This document shows positions 55,213 to 63,774 of a stretch of DNA of 64,000 bases, piece after piece. The stretch's first letter is position 1. Each line of letters starts with the position of its first letter. Location of the stretch: NCBI GenBank assembly GCA_944324905.1, contig CALUYB010000009.1, forward strand, positions 1 through 64,000. The letters run 5' to 3'. Source of the DNA: Candidatus Gastranaerophilales bacterium. GTDB lineage: Bacteria > Cyanobacteriota > Vampirovibrionia > Gastranaerophilales > Gastranaerophilaceae. The notes below the pieces were generated by a model. That model worked only from the letters and a program-made list of their open reading frames with translations, did no database searches and was not told where the DNA came from. Made by a program: the position numbers and the translations under genes.

Positions 55213-56049
55213 ATGAAAAAAACCGCAAAAAAAATTATTGAATTTAAAAAACAAGGTAAAAAAATTACAGCCCTTACAGCATATGACTATTCAAGCGCAA
55301 AATACTTTGATAAAGCAGGGGTTGATATAATTCTTGTAGGCGATTCACTGGCTCAAGTTGCCCTCGGCTACGGCTCAACTACAGAAGTGACGTTAGAAGA
55401 AATGCTTGTATTTACAAAAGCTGTTTCAAGAGGAGTTCAGAATGCTCTTGTTGTAGCGGACATGCCTTTTATGTCTTATCAAATCTCAATTGAAGATGCT
55501 GTTAAAAATGCAGGAAAATTCATTCAAGCAGGCGCGCAGGCTGTTAAAATTGAGGGCGCAAGCCCCTATATTATAGAAACAATAACAAGAATAACTCAAA
55601 GCGGAATTCCTGTTATGGGGCATTTAGGTTTTACTCCGCAGTATATAAACACAATTGGCGGACATTATGTATCGGGCAAAAATATAGAAACTACAATAGA
55701 ATTAACCGCGCTGGCAAGAAATCTTGAAAAAGCAGGTGCTTTTTCGGTTGTTCTTGAAATGGTGCCGCAAGAAAGCTCAAATTTTATAACAAAAAAATTA
55801 ACCATACCGACAATCGGCATTGGTGGCGGCAGATTTTGCGATGGTCAAATTCTTGTCAGTGACGATATTTTAGGCAAATACGATAATTTTTGTCCAAAAT
55901 TTGCCCGCCAATACTCAAGCTTAAAAGATATTATTTTTAACGTTGCAAAGGCTTACTGCAACGATGTTGAAAAAGGCAACTTTCCATCTGTTGCGGAAAG
56001 TTTTACACTAGATAACGATGAGGCACAAAAACTTGAAAATTATTCATAA
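55213..56049 (+). CDS. panB: 3-methyl-2-oxobutanoate hydroxymethyltransferase
   Basis: PanB makes ketopantoate, the first committed step of pantothenate and coenzyme A synthesis. The 278 residues fit the family, with ITALTAYDYSSAKYFDKAGVDIILVGDSLAQVALGY, the metal site around VVADMPFMSYQ, KIEGA, GHLGFTPQYIN, and the late PTIGIGGGRFCDGQILVSDD. It overlaps panC, so the two steps are made together. Confidence 0.96.
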   Translation: MKKTAKKIIEFKKQGKKITALTAYDYSSAKYFDKAGVDIILVGDSLAQVALGYGSTTEVTLEEMLVFTKAVSRGVQNALVVADMPFMSYQISIEDAVKNAGKFIQAGAQAVKIEGASPYIIETITRITQSGIPVMGHLGFTPQYINTIGGHYVSGKNIETTIELTALARNLEKAGAFSVVLEMVPQESSNFITKKLTIPTIGIGGGRFCDGQILVSDDILGKYDNFCPKFARQYSSLKDIIFNVAKAYCNDVEKGNFPSVAESFTLDNDEAQKLENYS

Positions 56050-56866
56050 AATCGGCGAACTAAAAAGCATAGTCAAAAGTTTAAACAAAACAATAGGGCT
56101 GGTTCCCACAATGGGTGCGCTGCACTTGGGTCATGCGAGCTTAATTAAAAAAAGTGTAGAAGAAAACGACTTTACAATAGTAAGTGTTTTTGTAAACCCT
56201 GTGCAATTTGGTATAAATGAGGACTTTGACAAATACCCCAGAACTCTTGAAAAAGACGCAAAATTATGCGAAGAACTGGGAGCAGATATTGTTTTTGCAC
56301 CATCAGCAGATGAAATGTATCAAGATACCAAAGAATTAACTCTTGTTTGCCCACCTTATTCAGCAATTAACAAACTTTGCGGAAAAAGTCGCCCCGGGCA
56401 TTTTGACGGTGTTGCAACAGTTGTTTCAAAACTTTTTAACATAAGCAAATGCGAAAGAGCATATTTTGGTCAAAAAGATGCTCAACAGCTTTTTATAATC
56501 AAAAAAATGGTTAAAGATTTAAATTTTGATGTAGAAATTGTACCCTGTCCAATTGTAAGAGAGTCTGACGGTTTGGCACTTTCAAGCAGAAACTCTTACC
56601 TTGATGAAAAAGCAAGACAAGAAGGCTTAAAACTAAGCAAAGCGCTGAACTATGCAAAAGAACTATGGCAAAAAGGCATAAAAGACAGGCAGGTTCTCTG
56701 CGACAGTGCGCTTAAAATTATGGAGGGTTTAGATGTTGATTATGTTGAAATAGTAAACCCTGAAACATTTGAAGACTGGGTGGAAACAGATAAAAACGCC
56801 CTAATGCTTGTTGCGGCAAAAATTCCTCCCACAAATACAAGACTTATAGATAATTTGGAATTATAA
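56033..56866 (+). CDS. panC: Pantothenate synthetase
   Basis: PanC joins pantoate and beta-alanine with ATP to make pantothenate. The product has about 277 residues with LVPTMGALHLGHASLI (HIGH-type ATP site), VFVNPVQFGINEDFDKYPRT, FGQKDAQQLFIIKKM and the loop SSRNSYLD. The start is read as the TTG at 56033, because GAGG lies nine bases upstream and the resulting MKIIHKIGELK fits the family N-terminus; the ATG at 56018 lacks a ribosome site. It overlaps panB by 17 bp and touches the next gene by one base. Confidence 0.94.
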   Translation: MKIIHKIGELKSIVKSLNKTIGLVPTMGALHLGHASLIKKSVEENDFTIVSVFVNPVQFGINEDFDKYPRTLEKDAKLCEELGADIVFAPSADEMYQDTKELTLVCPPYSAINKLCGKSRPGHFDGVATVVSKLFNISKCERAYFGQKDAQQLFIIKKMVKDLNFDVEIVPCPIVRESDGLALSSRNSYLDEKARQEGLKLSKALNYAKELWQKGIKDRQVLCDSALKIMEGLDVDYVEIVNPETFEDWVETDKNALMLVAAKIPPTNTRLIDNLEL

Positions 56867-57774
56867 TGAGAAAATTTTACTTTATAACTTATAATTTTTT
56901 CGTGCTTTTAAAAATACTCTGCCCTATAATTTCCTTTTTATACACTTTTTTGTGGCTTGTATGCTTTTTAAAAGCGCCTTTTTACCATACTTTAGCTATA
57001 CCGTTTGAACCTTTTGCACAATTTGTAAACTTAATACACCCAATAAATATTAACTACGAGGGCAGATTAATAAATATGTCCTACATAGTTTGCTCGGGGC
57101 TTTTTATAATATTTCACTATATATTTGATTTTTTTGCACACAGAATTGTTGATTTATACAACCTTGAAGAAGACAGACTGGAGAGAAAAAGAAATAAAGA
57201 AGTAAGAAAGATTAACATTGGCTTGCAAAAAGAACTGAATAAAGAAATAAAAAAGCATACAAATTTCACCATGCTATTTAATTTAACTTTAAAATCAGGC
57301 TACAACTTAGCATCAGACAGAAGCGATGAGTTTAATTTTTTAAAAAAAGAATTTTATACACATATAATTAAAAATGTTAATTTAAAATACAAAGAGTCAA
57401 AGTGCATAATAACAGACAAACTTTTTATTTCTTGCGAAGATTTTGACAGTTTTGACGAATTTATGACAGATTTTATTAATGATGTAAGAGCATTTAACAA
57501 AACAGCACAACAAAAGGACATTGAGGCGGAATTTTCAATTTCACTTGATGCCATAAAATCAAGCAAAAATATGTTTAACACCATTGAACTACTTGAAAAA
57601 ATTGACTCTTTTAATTATAAAAATAAAGTTGTTACAACATCAGCTTTTAAGTTAAGATACGAGCAAATAAAAAATTCAAAATACAAAATAGTTCCATTGG
57701 GCATTTCAAGGTTTTTTAAAGATGTTGACGATTATATTGACTTTGATTTATACAATCTAAAATCTAAGAATTAG
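56866..57774 (+). CDS. Membrane protein of unknown function, 302 residues
   Basis: No family is recognised. Two hydrophobic segments near the N-terminus (about residues 10-38 and 65-90) are followed by a long basic helix (EEDRLERKRNKEVRKINIGLQKELNKEIKK) and a soluble C-terminal domain of about 170 residues with alternating strands and helices. That part has an overall layout reminiscent of small nucleotide-cyclase-like or ferredoxin-like folds, but no catalytic motif was found. It starts within the panC stop codon (TAATG). Its 3' end overlaps the convergent gene by 11 bp. Confidence 0.7.
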   Translation: MRKFYFITYNFFVLLKILCPIISFLYTFLWLVCFLKAPFYHTLAIPFEPFAQFVNLIHPININYEGRLINMSYIVCSGLFIIFHYIFDFFAHRIVDLYNLEEDRLERKRNKEVRKINIGLQKELNKEIKKHTNFTMLFNLTLKSGYNLASDRSDEFNFLKKEFYTHIIKNVNLKYKESKCIITDKLFISCEDFDSFDEFMTDFINDVRAFNKTAQQKDIEAEFSISLDAIKSSKNMFNTIELLEKIDSFNYKNKVVTTSAFKLRYEQIKNSKYKIVPLGISRFFKDVDDYIDFDLYNLKSKN

Positions 57775-58768
57775 TATTTGTTTTAAAAGCAGGTGTAATA
57801 TCGTTAAAAATGATTTTTGCGTTATTTAAAAGGCTGCTTTCTTTTATTTCTTTTAAATAATCTTTTGTCAGGATACTGCTTGTCTTTACAAGCTCGTAGC
57901 CTTTTTGCTCGCAAAATTCTTTAAAAAATTTATAATTTGAAAAATAAGTTTTTACTTTTACATATAAATTCCAGTTTTTAACCCTTTTATTCAGACAATT
58001 GCAAATGTAGCACAGGGCATCTTCAAAATACACCTCAAATGCACTATCTAAAACAAAATCAAGCATATAATCAATGTTATTGTAAGTCGTGATATTAAAA
58101 TAACCGTAAACCTTGCCTTTTTGCTCATCTTCAAGGATGTATGAAAAAAAAGTCCTATCGCTTATACCTGCAGCAAAATAAGGTTCAAACTGCTCCTTTG
58201 TTTTTGCAAAGCTGTGTCTTTGGTAAGAGTTTATATTTGAATTATACAGTCTGCAAACATCGGCACTTTTTACATTTTTATAAAATCTAAAGCCCTCTAA
58301 AGAAATATCTTCATCATATTTTAAATCTTCATTTTTTATCTTGTATATAAACTCCTGCGCGTTATTTCTAAAATTGCAACCATCCACAAATAAAGAAAGC
58401 ATATCTTGCCTTGAATTTTCCACCACAACACGATAAGAAACTGCGCCCATCGCACAATATCGCGAAATTAAATACTGCACAAGCAACTTGCCGATATCAA
58501 AAGAATTTTGCTCAAGAAAAACTTTTGTTATTTTTAGCCTTTTTCTGCTTCTTTCATCTTTTTCAACAGTAACAAAACCTTGAATTTTATCTTTTTCAAA
58601 AGCAAGATAAGACTCACTTTGAAATTTAAGGCGCAATGGTAAAAAATAGTGAAAAAAAGACACCAAAAAGCCTGCAAAACTAAGTTTTTCAACATCAAAA
58701 CCACTGTTTACAAAAGCACTTTTTAATTTATTATAATCATAAAAAACACTGCTTTTAATTTGCGTCAT
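57764..58768 (-). CDS. Acyltransferase-like protein of unknown function, 334 residues
   Basis: The product is cytoplasmic and mixed alpha/beta. Two halves show a weak resemblance to GNAT folds: ESYLAFEKDKIQGFVTVEKD with the helix DIGKLLVQYLISRY, and KVYGYFNITTYNNIDYMLDFVLD with the following helix. The acetyl-CoA loop (R/Q-x-x-G-x-G) is not convincing in either half, so catalysis is uncertain. It is a single gene convergent with the membrane protein gene. Confidence 0.65.
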   Translation of the reverse strand: MTQIKSSVFYDYNKLKSAFVNSGFDVEKLSFAGFLVSFFHYFLPLRLKFQSESYLAFEKDKIQGFVTVEKDERSRKRLKITKVFLEQNSFDIGKLLVQYLISRYCAMGAVSYRVVVENSRQDMLSLFVDGCNFRNNAQEFIYKIKNEDLKYDEDISLEGFRFYKNVKSADVCRLYNSNINSYQRHSFAKTKEQFEPYFAAGISDRTFFSYILEDEQKGKVYGYFNITTYNNIDYMLDFVLDSAFEVYFEDALCYICNCLNKRVKNWNLYVKVKTYFSNYKFFKEFCEQKGYELVKTSSILTKDYLKEIKESSLLNNAKIIFNDITPAFKTNTNS

Positions 58769-58789
58769 AAATATATAATATCATATTTA

Positions 58790-59341
58790 TCACAAAGTTT
58801 TAGTAAAATTAGTGTAGTCTATATCTACTTTTTTTGAAAGTTCTTTTACAAACTCGCTAACTTCATTTACACCTTTTAATATTGATTTTACAAATACTTT
58901 TGGAACTTCTTTTAATTTAATATGTTCTTCTGCCGTCTTTTGATTATATGAAAAGAAATTTTTTCTAAAAAGCTCTTTTAAATTTTTAAACTTTTCAACA
59001 GTGTAATTAACCACCATATCACGTTTAACTTCAAATTGATCAGCAAAGCTGATAAAGCTTTTCTTAGCTTTTTCAGAGTTATTTTTTACATCAATTAAAT
59101 TTGGGTTAACTTGCGGAAATTTTTTATGACGCGCAAAAGGTATTAAAAAAGACGCTAAACCAACTAATGCAGCTGCGCCTAAAATTATTTTTAAAAATGT
59201 ATGTTTTTTTTGCTTTTTAGCTTCAGTTTTTGGGGCGTTTTGAGTTACAGGGGGTGCTTGATTTACTAAGGCCTTATTATTTGTATAACTTTGACCTATG
59301 GAAAATTTATTAAAAACCGGAGGTAAGTTTGAAATTTCCAT
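58790..59341 (-). CDS. Single-pass membrane protein of unknown function
   Basis: The product has 183 residues from the ATG at 59341; a TTG five codons upstream is less likely. The first 50 residues are polar and disordered (VFNKFSIGQSYTNNKALVN, then Gln/Pro-rich). One membrane helix (LKIILGAAALVGLASFLIPFA) follows a Lys-rich stretch, and the C-terminal 110 residues are helical and basic. No family is recognised. The positive side is N-terminal to the helix, so the C-terminal part probably faces outside. Confidence 0.68.
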   Translation of the reverse strand: MEISNLPPVFNKFSIGQSYTNNKALVNQAPPVTQNAPKTEAKKQKKHTFLKIILGAAALVGLASFLIPFARHKKFPQVNPNLIDVKNNSEKAKKSFISFADQFEVKRDMVVNYTVEKFKNLKELFRKNFFSYNQKTAEEHIKLKEVPKVFVKSILKGVNEVSEFVKELSKKVDIDYTNFTKTL

Positions 59342-59430
59342 TTTTATCCCAAGCAAATAATACTTATAAAAACAAAAACCATAAATAAAAATTTTTGCGC
59401 GAATATATCTAATATTAAGTTATGTTAAAA

Positions 59431-60171
59431 TTATTCAGCTTTTTTCTTATACTCCTCAGGTGCGTCTTCTCTTTCCTGATTCCAACGCTCAAGACCCATT
59501 TGCTTCCTTACAAGCCCAATTCCAACATGCACTCTCCATTCATCCATTTTAAGCTGTGCAGCAAGAATTTTATGACAACCAATAGGGGGCAGTGGTAAAA
59601 GCGGTTCGTAAAGATTTTTAATAGCCATCATCTGATCAGGTGTAATCGCCAATTTTCTCTTTGGATACGGTATTTTTGGCAACATCATTTTTTGTCTTAT
59701 TAAATTAATACCAAAGAAAACTTTTTTAGGCTCTAAACCAATTTTTTCACCTATAACCTCATGAGCGTCAGGATTTGGCAATGGCAACATCTTTTTATAT
59801 AATTCTTCAATTTGCAGTAATTGCTCTTTATTAACAAGAAGGGGTTTTGGCTTACCCTGCGGCCTTTGCGGACGTTTATTAAATCCGCCTTGACGCTGTG
59901 GACGCTTATTATGTCCATTATCACGTTTTTGAAAATTAGGGCGATTGCCTCTTTGATTTTGATCTTTATTAAATCTTTTATAATTACCTTCATTACCTGT
60001 GCCTGCACTGTAACTTCTTGGATATTGAGTCGCATTTTGCACTTGAGTGCTGGCATTTGGATCTTGCAAAATTGGCGTTCTATCAGGGTATAAACACTCC
60101 GGGCAAATTACTCTTTTTGGGTTTTTTGTCTCAAACTCTTTTCCACATTTAGTGCATTTGTTAGTATACAT
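59431..60171 (-). CDS. Zinc-ribbon protein with basic disordered linker and duplicated C-terminal module
   Basis: The 246-residue product is not assigned to a family. It begins with a four-Cys zinc ribbon (CTKCGKEF, then CPECLYPD, residues 6-29). A long Gly/Arg/Asn/Gln-rich linker of about 80 residues follows, which looks like an RNA-binding RGG-type disordered region. The C-terminal part has two copies of a unit of about 48 residues: IEELYKKMLPLP...GINLIRQKMMLP and IKNLYEPLLPLP...GIGLVRKQMGLE. Each holds an LPLP loop between helices and may be helix-turn-helix-like. Nucleic-acid binding is likely but unproven. It is divergent from another zinc-ribbon gene. Confidence 0.78.
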   Translation of the reverse strand: MYTNKCTKCGKEFETKNPKRVICPECLYPDRTPILQDPNASTQVQNATQYPRSYSAGTGNEGNYKRFNKDQNQRGNRPNFQKRDNGHNKRPQRQGGFNKRPQRPQGKPKPLLVNKEQLLQIEELYKKMLPLPNPDAHEVIGEKIGLEPKKVFFGINLIRQKMMLPKIPYPKRKLAITPDQMMAIKNLYEPLLPLPPIGCHKILAAQLKMDEWRVHVGIGLVRKQMGLERWNQEREDAPEEYKKKAE

Positions 60172-60292
60172 AAAAGGTATCCTTCTTGGCTTTATAGTAT
60201 GTTTCCATCAAAAAAATCAACAATTATATAAAATTCTCCCTAATCGAAAGACGAATCTGGCATATGATAATTTATTTTATAATTAAAATTCA

Positions 60293-60310
60293 ATTAATAC
60301 AAGTATTAAT
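60293..60310. promoter_or_regulatory. AT-only inverted repeat in the divergent promoter region
   Basis: ATTAATAC and GTATTAAT form a perfect inverted repeat around AA, 30 bp upstream of the plus-strand zinc-ribbon gene. The sequence is nearly all A and T, so it may be chance. Confidence 0.25.
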
Positions 60311-60339
60311 TTATTTTTAATATGTGTTAGTATATTAAT

Positions 60340-60813
60340 ATGGGACAACAAGGCGGATTAATTAATTGTAAAAAGTGCGGGTCTTTATTCATAAGAGGCT
60401 CAAGAGATATATGTGACAACTGTTTCAAGGCAGAACTTGAGCTTGTTGAAAAAATTAAAGCTTTTGTTATTAAAAATCCTAATCCAAAAACCACATTAGA
60501 AGAAATAACAAATGAAATTGGCATAAATAAAAATGAGTTAGAAGAATTAATTGAAAAAGGTAGGCTTTTTTCCATTATGCCTAAACTCCTTATTAAATGT
60601 CGCTTTTGCGGTATTGAAATAGAAGACGATCAAAAGACCAGTTTTGTATGTACAAAATGTTTAAACAAATTCAGCCCAAAAGGCGATTTAGCTAAAATCA
60701 ATGCCCTAAAAGAAGAACAGCAGCAAAATGAATTTTTTGAAAGAAAAATCAGAAGAACTTCAACCGAAGGTCAAAAAAGCCGTTGCGGTTTCATTCAAAA
60801 TTACGATTTCTAA
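60340..60813 (+). CDS. Zinc-ribbon protein resembling the flagellar-operon protein YvyF
   Basis: The 157-residue product has an N-terminal zinc ribbon (CKKCGSLFIRGSRDICDNC, residues 10-28), then a small helical domain IKAFVIKNPNPKTTLEEITNEIGINKNELEELIEKGRL that reads as a helix-turn-helix, and a second zinc ribbon (CRFCGIEI, FVCTKCLNKF). The order ribbon, helix-turn-helix, ribbon is that of YvyF (TIGR03826-like), a protein of flagellar operons in Firmicutes. A regulatory role is suspected but not established. Its stop overlaps the convergent 67-residue gene by four bases. Confidence 0.8.
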   Translation: MGQQGGLINCKKCGSLFIRGSRDICDNCFKAELELVEKIKAFVIKNPNPKTTLEEITNEIGINKNELEELIEKGRLFSIMPKLLIKCRFCGIEIEDDQKTSFVCTKCLNKFSPKGDLAKINALKEEQQQNEFFERKIRRTSTEGQKSRCGFIQNYDF

Positions 60814-61013
60814 GCTATAAAGTTATTTCCATATTTTAGGGAACCTATAAAATAACATTCTTTTAAAAGCTTTTCCATGCTCCTGTAAACTCTTTTTTTA
60901 GGAGGTTTTATAGCATCTGTTATTGCAATCTTTGTTTGTTTATACTCGTTTACTGCAGAATTTACTATAAAGAAATTTTCAATATTTTCATTAATTTGAG
61001 CTTGGGTTAACAT
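60810..61013 (-). CDS. Small protein of unknown function, 67 residues
   Basis: The frame MLTQAQINENIENFFIVNS...GNNFIA is preceded by GAGGAAAAAGAGAAG, a good ribosome site, which supports a real gene. The product is basic and helical, without a signal peptide or membrane segment (IKPPKKRVYRSMEKLL in the centre). No family is recognised. It is convergent with the YvyF-like gene and could act with it, but only position supports this. Confidence 0.6.
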   Translation of the reverse strand: MLTQAQINENIENFFIVNSAVNEYKQTKIAITDAIKPPKKRVYRSMEKLLKECYFIGSLKYGNNFIA

Positions 61014-61118
61014 CTTCTCTTTTTCCTCTTTGAATTCATCTCTTATATTTTAATAAAAAACTCGACATCAAATTTATTGACTTTTTAAATAAAAAATATA
61101 TATTTTTTGTAATATTTC

Positions 61119-62402
61119 TTAATATAATTTCTCAAACTCGCTCAAATTAACTGTTTTTAGGGTATTTCTCAAATCATCTCTGTCATCTTTAATATAAACT
61201 TTAATATAATTTCTTGTTATTGCACTATAAGCACCTGTTTTAGAGGATTTTCTCTCAAATAATAATTCGTGTATTTTGTTTTTATTCCTTTTTAAAAATT
61301 CAAAATGCTTAGCAGCACAAAGTTCGTTTAACATCTGCACTCTCTTTGTTTTTAGGGTATCTTGAACTTGATTTTTCATCTTTGCAGCAGGAGTATTTTC
61401 CCTAATTGAATAAGGAAAAGCGTGAATATAACTTAAGGGCAGTGCCACTAAATTTTCATAAGTAACATTAAAATCTTCATTGCTTTCATCAGGAAATCCT
61501 GCTATTATATCGCACCCTAAAAATGGCTCATTAAAAGTATTGTAGAGCATTTTTACAATCTCAAGCACATCAGAAGATGAGTATTTTCTATTCATATTTT
61601 TTAAAGTCTTATCACACAATGACTGCAAAGACAGGTGAAAATGCGGACAGAATTTTTCCGATTTCTTTAAAAACTCAAGCATTCTATCATCAATTTCATT
61701 AACATACAAAGACCCTAAACGAAAACGCGAAATATTTGTTTTTTCAATTTCATACAATAAATCGACAAGCTCTAAACCCCATTCTAAGCCCCATTGCCCT
61801 ATGTGAATCCCTGTTAACACAATTTCTTTTGTGCCATTTTTTGCCAAAAGTTCAATTTGCGAAATAATATTTTCTACACTATTTGAGCGCGAATTGCCCC
61901 TAGCGTATGGAATTATGCAGTATGAGCACCTGTTATTGCAACCTTCTTGAATTTTTATGCTTGGACGAGTTTGATAAGGGTTTTCAACTATTTTATGATT
62001 GAATTCTTTTATTTTAAATATATCCCCAACAAGCTTGTTTTTACGTCCTTTAAAAAGCTCATCAATATATTTTCTAAGCTCAAGCTTTTCATTGTTCCCT
62101 AAAATTAAATCAATATTTGTTGTATCAAAATTCTTATGCAGGTCAATTGTCTGCGCCACACAACCTGTTAAAATATTTTTTATAAAAGGATTTTCACGCT
62201 TTGCACGATTTAAAAGATAAGAACTTTGCGAATCACTATGCGATGTTACAGAACATGAATTTAAAATAAAAATATCAGCGTCTTTGCAATCTTGAACTTG
62301 CAAAAAACCCATTTTCTCAAGCTCGTCAATAATTATCTGCCCCTCAATGGCATTTGTTTTGCAACCCAAAGTTTTTATAACAAATTTTTTACTCACGCTC
62401 AA
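61119..62402 (-). CDS. mtaB: tRNA t6A37 methylthiotransferase MtaB
   Basis: MtaB adds a methylthio group to t6A at tRNA position 37. The 427-residue product has the UPF0004 N-terminal domain with cluster Cys (LGCKTNAIEG, NSCSVT, GCVAQ), the radical SAM motif QEGCNNRCSYCIIPYARG (CX3CX2C), and the TGIHIGQWG block typical of MtaB rather than MiaB or RimO. The TRAM domain at the C-terminus is shorter than usual. It overlaps the end of rlmD by 14 bp. TsaC elsewhere in the window makes the substrate modification. Confidence 0.93.
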   Translation of the reverse strand: MSVSKKFVIKTLGCKTNAIEGQIIIDELEKMGFLQVQDCKDADIFILNSCSVTSHSDSQSSYLLNRAKRENPFIKNILTGCVAQTIDLHKNFDTTNIDLILGNNEKLELRKYIDELFKGRKNKLVGDIFKIKEFNHKIVENPYQTRPSIKIQEGCNNRCSYCIIPYARGNSRSNSVENIISQIELLAKNGTKEIVLTGIHIGQWGLEWGLELVDLLYEIEKTNISRFRLGSLYVNEIDDRMLEFLKKSEKFCPHFHLSLQSLCDKTLKNMNRKYSSSDVLEIVKMLYNTFNEPFLGCDIIAGFPDESNEDFNVTYENLVALPLSYIHAFPYSIRENTPAAKMKNQVQDTLKTKRVQMLNELCAAKHFEFLKRNKNKIHELLFERKSSKTGAYSAITRNYIKVYIKDDRDDLRNTLKTVNLSEFEKLY

Positions 62403-63774
62403 TCACCGTAACCGATTCAATGTGATAAGAATAAGGAAACATATCAAAAGCGCGCGCTGTTTTTGCCTTAAAACCATACTCCTGCAATATTTTTATATCT
62501 CTTACAAGTGTTTGCGGGTTGCAACTAACATAAATTATAGAATTTGTAAGTTTTGAGATAATCTCTAAAGCCTCGCTATCAGAGCCTTTTCTTGGCGGAT
62601 CTAAAATTACATGAGAAAATTTTTTCTTTTCTTTTAAAAATTTTCTAAACTGCTCTTTGGCATCTCCTAAAAAAACCTCATAACTCTTGCAATTATTGAG
62701 TTTAAAGTTTTCTTTAGCATCTATTACCGCTTGAGCATTTTCCTCAACCAAATAAATTTTTCTTGCCTTATCACTTGCCCAAATGCCTATTGCGCCTACA
62801 CCGCCGTATGCATCCAACACAGTTGAATTTTCCTTAATATTTTTTTTAACCTCGTTAAAAATTTCAACCGCACATTTTGGATTTACCTGGAAAAAACTTG
62901 CCGGCGAAATCTTATAAACCTTCTTAAAATCAGCACTTTCAAGAGTTTCATATATAAAATCTTCACCCCATGCGCAAGTAAATTCATCCCCCAATATTTT
63001 ATTTGTCTTATCAGGGTTAAAATTAACACTTACCCCTTTAATTTGAGGAAATTTTTGTCCCAACTGCTTAAAAAATTCACCAAAATCGCTCTCATAGCGC
63101 GAAAATTCATCTTTTTTTAAATTAATCACAAAAGTTATTAGTGCATTTTTTAAATCGCTTGAAAACCTTAAAATTAAACTCCTTAAAAGCCCTTTGTGAG
63201 TTTTTTCAACATACCCTCCAAAAGTCCAATTTTCCCTGATATATTGCGCAATTTCATCTGCTAAATGCGGCTGAATAGGGCAAAATTTTATATTCACAAT
63301 ATCATGACTTTTTTCTTTAAAATAGCCTATTAAAAGCCTTTTTGAATTTTTTGTTTGCGAAACTCTATACTGAATTTTATGTCTAAATTCTTTGCCTTGC
63401 GGACTTTTTACAGGCTCTAAAAACTCTGGCTGCTCATCCAGCTTTAAAAAAGCCTCTTTTAACATATTATTTTTTTGCTCAAGCAAATAATCATAATTTA
63501 AATATTGATAGCAACACCCCCCGCAAGCATTAAACAAAGGGCAAAAAGGCTTTATTCGCTCTTTTGAGGGCTCAATAACCTCTAAAATTTCGCCTGTTGC
63601 ATAGCTCTTATTAACCTTTGTAATTTTAACTTTAACTAAATCGCAAGGTGCTGCATTTTTTACAAAAACAACAAAACCATCAGGACTTTTTTCACTGTAA
63701 TAACGCCCAAGAGCCGACCCTTGGTAAGTTAATTTTTCTATTCTTAGTTCAATCTCGTCGTTTTGTTTTATCAA
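62389..63774 (-). CDS. rlmD: 23S rRNA (uracil-5-)-methyltransferase RlmD/RumA family
   Basis: This RNA m5U methyltransferase has an N-terminal TRAM domain (DEIELRIEKLTYQGSALGRY), a four-Cys iron-sulfur site (FCPLFNACGGCCYQYL and a later Cys in KFCPIQP), and a C-terminal SAM-dependent domain with VLDAYGGVGAIGIWA, ILDPPRKG and VSCNPQTLVRDI, which carries the catalytic Cys. The 461 residues are normal. RumA-, RlmCD- and TrmA-like enzymes are hard to tell apart; RlmD or RlmCD is most likely. It overlaps the next upstream gene by four bases (ATGA). Confidence 0.93.
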   Translation of the reverse strand: MIKQNDEIELRIEKLTYQGSALGRYYSEKSPDGFVVFVKNAAPCDLVKVKITKVNKSYATGEILEVIEPSKERIKPFCPLFNACGGCCYQYLNYDYLLEQKNNMLKEAFLKLDEQPEFLEPVKSPQGKEFRHKIQYRVSQTKNSKRLLIGYFKEKSHDIVNIKFCPIQPHLADEIAQYIRENWTFGGYVEKTHKGLLRSLILRFSSDLKNALITFVINLKKDEFSRYESDFGEFFKQLGQKFPQIKGVSVNFNPDKTNKILGDEFTCAWGEDFIYETLESADFKKVYKISPASFFQVNPKCAVEIFNEVKKNIKENSTVLDAYGGVGAIGIWASDKARKIYLVEENAQAVIDAKENFKLNNCKSYEVFLGDAKEQFRKFLKEKKKFSHVILDPPRKGSDSEALEIISKLTNSIIYVSCNPQTLVRDIKILQEYGFKAKTARAFDMFPYSYHIESVTVIERE

